Source: Lamellibrachia columna (taxonomy: Eukaryota > Annelida > Polychaeta > Sabellida > Siboglinidae). Taken from it: 64,000 bases of DNA. Below, piece after piece: positions 28,155-64,000 of the stretch (its first letter is position 1; each line of letters starts with the position of its first letter). The stretch spans positions 46,902,411 through 46,966,410 of the forward strand of contig OY759261.1 in the NCBI GenBank assembly GCA_963662155.1, given 5' to 3'. The translations under genes and the position numbers were made by a program. The notes under the pieces were generated by a model that was not told the origin of the DNA, did no database searches, and was given only the letters and a program-made list of their open reading frames with translations.

Positions 28155-31026
28155 GTGCAGGGGGGTTACCTAGAGGTGTCTCAAGCAGAACAAGAGGCCA
28201 CTAGCACAGATAAACCAATATCAAATCATCCGAAAAACATCTCTGAAAAAGGTTATAGATGCGTATGTTTAAATGCAAGGAGCATAGTAAATAAGAAAAA
28301 CGAATTAAACATTATGGTAGAAGATATTGACCCTCACATAATTGGTATAACTGAATCATGGGCCAACATAGATATAACAGATGCTGAATTAGGACCGACA
28401 GGATATGTAATGTTTAGGAAAGATCGAATAGGAAGAAGGGGCGGGGGAGTTATTTTATATGTTAAAGAATCTATTCAGGCTTATGAAATAAAACTAGAAA
28501 GGGAAGCAGATTGCGATGAAGCTGTTTGGTGCAAAATTGTTTCAGGAAATTCAAAATTAACTATTGGATTAGTTTACCGAAGTCCAAACATAAACGAAGA
28601 GGACAACACAAAAATAAAAAACGCTATAAAGGAAGTTAGTAAAGGGGAATGTATCATAATGGGAGATTTTAACCATGGACACATACAATGGAATTCTCTA
28701 GAGAGCACAGGGATTGAGGACCAACAATTTCTATTTTTAATCCAGGATAGCTTTCTTACTCGGCACGTACTAGAACCAACCAGGGGAGAAAATGTATTAG
28801 ATATAGTTTTGTCATCACAAAAAGAATTAGTGGACAATGTAAAAATATTTGAACCATTGGGTAATAGTGACCATAATCAAATACATTTTGACATCAATGT
28901 AAAATCAGAAAGTAAAAATAAGAAAACGTACAAGAGAAACTTCCACAAAGGTAACTACAAAGATATGAGAAAATACTTAGCAAAGCTAGATTGGAATAAC
29001 ATGCTGATGAATAAGACCGCAATTGAATGTTGGAATATTCTAAAATATGAAATTGAGAGTATCATCGATAAATTTGTTCCCTTCCAAAAACAAGGAAAAC
29101 GGTGTAGAAAGAAACACTTGTCAAAAGAGGCTATTAGAAAAATAATGCTAAAACAAACTATGTGGAGGGTTTATAGGCGTACCAGAAAGGACGAAGACTA
29201 TGCAAAATACAAAGAGGCACTTAATGCAGCTACAACTGAAATCAGACAATCTAAAAGAAGCTATGAGCAAAAACTAGCATGTAACATAAAAAATGACAGC
29301 AAGAGTTTTTATGCATATGTCAGGAGTAAACAAAACGTACAAGACAAGGTTGGACCTCTAGAAGACAATGCTGGAAATATAATATCACAGGGGTTTTTAA
29401 TGGCGGAAGACCTAAATGGTTACTTCAGTTCAGTGTTTACCAAAGAAGATATTAGTTCATTACCAGTTGCTGATGCTAAATTTCAGAGGGCTAAATCTGA
29501 CTATTTAGGTCCGTTAGTTGTAACTCCAGAATTGGTAGCTAAGAAAATAAAGGCAATGAAGGATAACAAATCACCGGGAGTGGATGGGATTCCTCCAAAA
29601 TTACTAACGGAAACAGTAGAACAAATCAGTATACCACTTGCAAGAGTATTCAACTTGTCATTAAAAGAGGGAGTTGTTCCGTTTGAATGGAAAGAAGCAA
29701 ACATCATACCATTATTTAAAAAGGGTTCGAGAAATAAGTCAGAGAATTACAGACCAGTGAGTTTAACGTCAGTGATTTGTAAATTATTAGAAAGGTTAAT
29801 TAAAGACCATATGGTGGACTTCCTCGTTAAGCATAAATTATTAAATTCATCTCAACATGGATTCCTTAAAGCGAGGTCATGCTTAACAAATATGTTATGT
29901 TTTTTGGAAGAAATCACTAAGTGGATAGACGTGGGATCGCCAGTAGATATTATCTACTTAGATTTTCAGAAAGCTTTTGACAAAGTGCCACATCAAAGAT
30001 TACTACTTAAATTAAAAGCCCATGGTATCGGGGATAGCATAACTGACTGGATAGAACAATGGCTGACTGACAGAAGACAACGAGTTGTAGTAGATTGAGA
30101 AGTTTCAAATTGGAAATCGGTTTTGAGTGGGGTACCTCAAGGATCAGTATTAGGACCTATATTATTCTTAATTTATATCAATGACTTGGACGACAGTATA
30201 ACAAGTAACGTACTGAAATTTGCGGATGACACAAAACTGTTTAGAAAGGTTAATACTGATGGTGATAAACAACATTTACAAAACGATCTAGACAGTTTAG
30301 TGAAATGATCTGAGAAATGGCAGATGTTGTTCAATTTTGGGAAATGTAAATGCCTACATACAGGACATAGGAACTTGAATGTAAACTATAAAATGGGAGA
30401 TACTGTTCTGGGTACTACTGTAAAAGAAAAGGACTTAGGAGTTACAATAAGCGCTGATATGAAAGTTTCAGAGCAGTGTGGTATTGCAGCTTCAAAGGGT
30501 AATCAAATTCTTGGATTGATTAGAAGAAACATAACATACAAGGGAAAAAAGTTAATTATACCTCTTTATAAAGCAATAGTTAGACCTCATTTAGAATACC
30601 GTATACAAACATGGAGACCATATCGTAAGAAGGATATAGATACGCTTGAACGCATACAAAGGAGAGCAACTAAAATTATTCCAGAACTGAGAGACCTTAG
30701 TTATGAAGAACGCTTGAAAGAATGTGGTTTAAAAACTCTAGAGACAAGGAGGTTAAGAGGAGATCAGATTGAAGTTTTTAAGATATTGAATGGGTATGAA
30801 AATATTGATAGAAATATGTTTTTCTCACTCAAGAAGGATAGCAGAACTAGAGGACGAGGTAAAATTAGTAAAGGATCAATGTAGATTGGACATCAGGAAG
30901 CACTCGTTCTCACAGAGGACAATAAATGAATGGAACAAATTGTCTACAGATTGTGTAACTGCTAGCAGCGTGAATATGTTTAAAAACACGGTTGACACAT
31001 ATCTCAGGAGGGCGGGCTATAAGTAG
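28155..31026 (+). pseudogene. CR1 ORF2: endonuclease and reverse transcriptase
   Basis: Replication protein of the element. Endonuclease motifs are CLNARSIVNKK, GITESW, RRGGGVILYV, MGDFNHGHIQW and SDHNQIHFD. Reverse transcriptase motifs are [48 protein letters not shown] and FADDTKLF (catalytic FADD). The C-terminal part has KDLGVTISADMK, LEYRIQTWRPY, and INEWNKLST. Lesions: TGA at 30096-30098 and TGA at 30306-30308, the second being a Trp (TGG) codon in the copy at 57300 and the first probably so, and a 2-base deletion near 30855 that the other copy lacks. No ATG is obvious at the frame start; the frame opens right after the ORF1 stop. Recently dead copy. Confidence 0.92.
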
Positions 31027-31339
31027 ATGAACATTGTTGGACTCTCGATAAGCCAATGGCTTCCTTGTCCACTTGCCATCTGGGCCTTTGGCTTGGATGG
31101 CAAATCTTGTTACTGCCACTGCCCTGGCCTGGGCCGGTGCTATCGTACGAGCCGATATCAATGAGGACCAGATTTCCGTATAATCGGGTTAAAACAATGG
31201 TTTTCTTTGAGTTATTTTTAATCCTTTCGCTTTTACATCTCTGTGCACAGTGGTTCATTACACCACCACGGCTAGACAAGATTACGTATTGCCAAGTTTG
31301 CTCAATTTGCCGCTATTCTGTCGTCGGCGGATAAACAAG

Positions 31340-31740
31340 TCTGTAGTCCACGAAATTGCGCATGCGCAACGTACCGGAAGAGGAAACTCCAACATCCGGG
31401 AACTTCGACCTTCATTTTCCCCACGATGAAAATTTAGAAGTCTGTGCAGTTCGGGGGTTCAGTAAGCCTCCGTAATCAACAAATGTAAACACTAATAACC
31501 GTATTATGCAGTGCCGTAGCAAATTAGATCCGCAAACTATCCAATACCGCCAGCGAACTACTTCGACAACTTTGCGGTGAGTCAGAAATAACTTCGGAAT
31601 ACTTGCTCGGTGTGAAATCTGAAGACGGATTCAGCCGCGACAAAGTTATCTGTTTTGATCGTAATGGACTGCTGTCACCCACTGGCGAACAACTGGTTCC
31701 AACATTAGGTGGACGTGGATAACATAGCAGGCCGTGCAAG
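31340..31740 (+). promoter_or_regulatory. TATA-less promoter and 5' UTR of LRRFIP
   Basis: CpG-containing stretch upstream of the start codon. It has a perfect NRF1-type palindrome GCGCATGCGC (31358-31367, within TTGCGCATGCGCAA) and an ETS-type CCGGAAGAGGAA (31374-31385), both classic for broadly expressed TATA-less promoters. No TATA box was seen. The CR1 3' end lies only about 250 bases upstream, in the same orientation. The transcription start cannot be placed; it is inferred to lie between 31380 and 31700. Confidence 0.6.
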
Positions 31741-60911
<29,171 letters not shown>

Positions 60912-62141
60912 GTGAGTAAACATTTTTGTTGTCAAAGTTTCTCCCGGAAATCTATCAAATTTCCTGTTCTCCCAGACGGGAGAAGAAATCTCTGGATTTC
61001 TGATGAAACCTAGGATAGTGTTGTGTGGCCTAACTAAAGATATCAATCCCTCCCTTTACTCATGCCCACACCAACAGCGAGGATTAGTACCATCAGGTTT
61101 TGTGCAGAGTGCACACTGGAAACTAAACAGTATCCTTGTGTTTTGCCTGTTGTTGAAGTTATTTATATGCGTTAGACGAACTGTTACCCATTACCGCCCA
61201 CATGTGCTTATCGAATTCCAATATTGCCCACCAATGCATCTCCATTATGTAAAGTCTTATTTAATTCATATATATTTGATAATTGCCACAATCGGAGCAC
61301 ATGAACGAAAACACAATAAAAAAGATTTTCACCAAGACTGCCTCCATCACCTAGGATCACAAATGCCTCCGTCACCCAGGATCACAAACTTTGAAGAAAA
61401 AGAACATGCTTCAGTAAATCTTATGTTAATTGCTTAAATGTAATCAAATATGTAGGCTTACTAGGCTACTGCCTGCTAGGTAAATGATTTTTGTCACACC
61501 GTGATATATTTCAGGAGTTGAAACAAATTGTGTATACCATCAGAGTATTATAACCAAGTTAAATTATATATTTTACTAGTCCACGAGGAATTTGTCTACT
61601 GCCAAAATGTCTATTAACATGCAAATGTACCATTTAATAGTACATAATGCTGTGTGGTTGGAACTAAAGCTAATATGGTGGTAATTTTTGTGAGTGGTGG
61701 CAATGTTCACACAAATTTAGGTTCTGCAGTCTAATTTAACCAGTTACCCTCAATGTTGTATGCATTATCTGTAATTGGTCAAATTTATTTTGATTTGGGT
61801 CTAGATGACACAATGTAATTTGTTCATCTGTTTTTGTCTGGGTTTTTTTCAAATGCAGTATTTCATCCAGATTTTGGAGCTTTTGCCCACTAACAGGTGA
61901 CCATTCCCACCAGAAGAGCTGGCATCATATTGCAGCCAGCCTGGGAGGGTTTCACATTACAGCCCACTTGGAGGCATTCTGTTTGGCTGTGTAACAGTGG
62001 AAGTGTCAGGGGCAATACACAGCACAGGGCCCAAGGATCTGGTAACTGGCATCATATCAGCCCAATGGATCTGACAGGGGACTGATGCTCAGCTGACACT
62101 TCCACTTCCATCATTACAATAGGATATACAATCCCACAGGG
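60912..62141. other. Probable LRRFIP intron, nothing recognised
   Basis: An open frame at 61003-61437 (144 codons) has no recognisable domain and no plausible splice context. 61321-61390 holds a small duplicated CACCTAGGATCACAAA-type block. Confidence 0.4.
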
Positions 62142-62447
62142 TTGATTGTATATAAAACCATGGGTTTAGGTGTTAGTCTCATAGTGTGGAGCACTTTAAG
62201 TGATAGTGGTGATGGCTTAAAAGAAAATTCTTTGCCTAATCCTGAGTGTTGCAATCCGTTTAAGAATCATGGAAGGAAGGCTAAGGGTATTCGACCGATA
62301 TCTAGACAATTGTCAGAAAAGGATCCAAGTCTGGGACTTCGAGTTGGAGACAAACTCTGTGTTCTGTGTAGAAAACGTGTGATGGCTGGGCTGACAACAA
62401 GCAGTTCATCTGAAACTCAGGAAGTGGCCGGTCCATCTCCACACTAA
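62142..62447 (+). pseudogene. Exon-like frame with CC...C-x2-C zinc-type motif
   Basis: A 101-codon open frame. The core PECCNPFKNHGRKAKGIRPI, then LSEKDPSLGLRVGDKLCVLC and RKRV has a CC-x-PF-x2-H and C-x2-C arrangement. I recall this N-terminal module from uncharacterised, often multicopy proteins of arthropods, sponges and cnidarians; it may bind zinc. The frame ends in a stop at 62445-62447 with no downstream module in frame. Origin as a captured or transposon-derived gene piece is inferred. Confidence 0.4.
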
Positions 62448-62962
62448 ATAATGGTGAATGTGCCTGTTTCATAAATATTATTGTTTTCCACAGAAAAGCA
62501 CTTCACAGACATCAGTTACTTGTGGGATATTTGGCATGGGTCAAAAAAATTCACCAAGACGATTCAGGCAGTTAGAACAAATTACATGTTACATTATAGA
62601 ATGATACAAATACATGTAATTGCTTTGCATCTTGATATCATAATGTAAATTTTTTAACCTGTAAATTACCCATACGGCAATTACTGTTTTACTGTATATT
62701 ATGTTACATCAAATGTGCATAAATCTTAAGGCTTGCATATTTACAATCGCACTACAGATGTAAAAGTATATTTATTCATTGTGTATGAATTTCATAAAAC
62801 TATTATTCCATATTACCCGACGTTCATGCTATTTCAATTTATACTTTGCTAAAAGGCACTCCATAAATAATTTAGAAGACTGATGTCATATTATTTAATA
62901 TGAGTGTTTGCAAGTGTTAATTGAAGTTATTGCCTATATGCTATTGATTGTTTCTTTTCTGC
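62448..62962. other. No gene seen
   Basis: AT-rich sequence between the two gene-like fragments. Confidence 0.5.
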
Positions 62963-63672
62963 AGGTAGGGTAAGACAAGGGAAATGGACTGATGTTGACA
63001 TGGGCAGGAGACATAGCGAACTATTTCTGGTACTGCTGTGAGAAGGCTGACGGCTCCGTGGAAAGTCTCATTGTAAGTACTTTGCTTGGCTGTATACAAA
63101 CACACTTTACAAATTCAACAGTAACATTTCATAATGTTTCATGTAAATAGTGGCATTTCTTAAAATGTGTAAATATATTGATACTTTAATATCAAGAAAC
63201 AAAGTATTACAGTGTAGTTTGATGGAACGAATCCTTGTGAAAGAATATATAATAATTTTCTGGCAATGTCTACAAATTTTAACATGACCAGGTTGATCTG
63301 TACTGGGTCACTGACATACTAAATTGCTCATGAATGCTAACAAACAGACTTACTTGGTAATACCCAAAGTATTTCACAATTTATCATTCTAAAACCTATT
63401 CACTCTCATTTCTTGATACTAGTGGCGAAATGTGGCATGTTTTGAAAAAGTTTTCAATCATAAGGTCGATGATGTGGAATCCTACATCATGTGACTAACA
63501 GTCACTCATGGCTGACGAGCGAAGGGGATGCACCAGCCCACTGTGAGCACGAGTCTTTGACAGCAACAGACAAGGTTTGTACCGGACTCCCCAACACATT
63601 TCGCTCTCAGATGTGTTGTGTTGAACAAACGATTCATGAATGCTGTCAAGTATTATGTCAATTTCAGGTGAG
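62963..63672 (+). pseudogene. Fragments of an uncharacterised W..CC / C-H-rich protein
   Basis: Pieces in order: DKGNGLMLTWAGDIANYFWY then CCEKADGSVESLI (62973-63071, followed by a good donor GTAAGT), WRNVACFEKVFNHKV after TACTAG (63422), HSWLTSEGDAPAHCEHESLT (63500) in another frame, and RFVPDSPTHFALRCVVLNKR with FMNAVKYYVNFR (about 63573-63666) in a third frame, followed by GTGAGA. The order W..I.N.FW.CC, H.W, C.H, SP.H.AL..VV matches a family seen in many aquatic animals and sometimes fused to P2X-like sequence. Frame changes near 63490 and 63570 and a stop just upstream of the first piece argue for a decayed copy. Confidence 0.4.
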
Positions 63673-64000
63673 ATATATGCATATATAATTGTGTGTGTAT
63701 GTAAACAAACCATTAATACATATTATATGTATGCAGCAAATAAAAACACACCAGCCTTTAACACATACTATCCATACAGGTATATTGCACTGCCAAAAAT
63801 AATCTTCTTGTACAAGAAAATATTTCGTGAAACAAGAAAAGTTTCTTGAATTAAGAAAAATGGCAGTTTGCATTTGTTATAATATCCAGTACTTTCTACT
63901 TGTCAACGTGATCATAAATAGAAATGAAAATACACATTAACATGTCATCATTCTGACTGTTTTAACTTTCATGAAAGCTAATTTGTAATAAAATAAATCT
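63673..64000. other. Nothing recognised to the right edge
   Basis: AT-rich, no further exon of LRRFIP or of the preceding fragment was identified. Confidence 0.5.

Larger units (their letters stand above)
27296..31111 (+). mobile_element. Nearly full-length CR1 retrotransposon
   Basis: About 3.8 kb with the CR1 layout: a purine-rich repetitive leader (27296-27540), ORF1 with an SGNH-type esterase (to 28152), ORF2 with endonuclease and reverse transcriptase (28155-31026), and an 85-base 3' UTR ending CAAATCTTGTT. Other copies end with one or two repeats of AAATCTTGTT or AATCTTGTT. Near identity with the 3' piece at 56487-57404 shows a young family. The 5' boundary is approximate. Confidence 0.9.

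Noticed and set aside
61003..61437. 144-codon plus-strand frame in the last part of the LRRFIP region
   Set aside because: No recognisable domain, low-complexity tail, and no splice-phase agreement with LRRFIP.

Overview
This is nuclear DNA of an animal, most likely a marine invertebrate. The evidence is spliced exons of a metazoan coiled-coil gene (LRRFIP1/2 family), several clades of non-LTR retrotransposon, tRNA-derived SINEs, hAT, Harbinger and Tc1/pogo-type DNA elements, and very long (TA)n and (GTGC)n arrays. The species cannot be fixed from the sequence alone; a mollusc-like or other non-vertebrate genome fits best. No rRNA gene, true tRNA gene, CRISPR array or prokaryotic operon was seen.

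Layout. 1-1262 is the endonuclease part of a decayed L2-type LINE (minus strand) next to a SINE. 1265-27180 is a repeat-dominated block: a composite unit (part A about 2.6-3 kb, part B about 5-7 kb) occurs as A1+B1 (1265-8870), A3+B2 (11646-12500 and 16300-23385) and a 3'-truncated A2 (24205-27180), all in the same orientation. Between the copies lie a CR1 3' fragment and an L2-type LINE (9150-11355) and a 3.2-kb terminal-inverted-repeat element (12920-16090). That element carries a broken gene of a widespread but poorly described invertebrate family with a PIN/FEN1-like look. A 503-bp Harbinger-like MITE sits in B2. 27296-31111 is an almost full-length CR1 retrotransposon with an esterase-type ORF1 and an endonuclease/reverse-transcriptase ORF2, inactivated by a few recent lesions.

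31340-64000 is the genic half. A TATA-less promoter with a perfect NRF1-type palindrome and an ETS-type site precedes LRRFIP exon 1 (31741-31830, plus strand). Intron 1 is 22.6 kb and full of MITEs, hAT elements, SINEs and minisatellites. Further exons are at 54469, 55632 (weak), 57563, 58037, 59217, 60122 and 60865, and the 3' end was not found. The coiled-coil exons carry two in-frame stops and one 1-base frameshift, so this copy is either decaying or affected by sequencing errors. The last 2 kb hold pieces of a second, possibly transposon-derived gene.

LRRFIP is the only clear host gene. Nearly everything else is mobile, ex-mobile or simple-sequence DNA, and many long open frames are translations of TA, GTGC or minisatellite repeats rather than genes.
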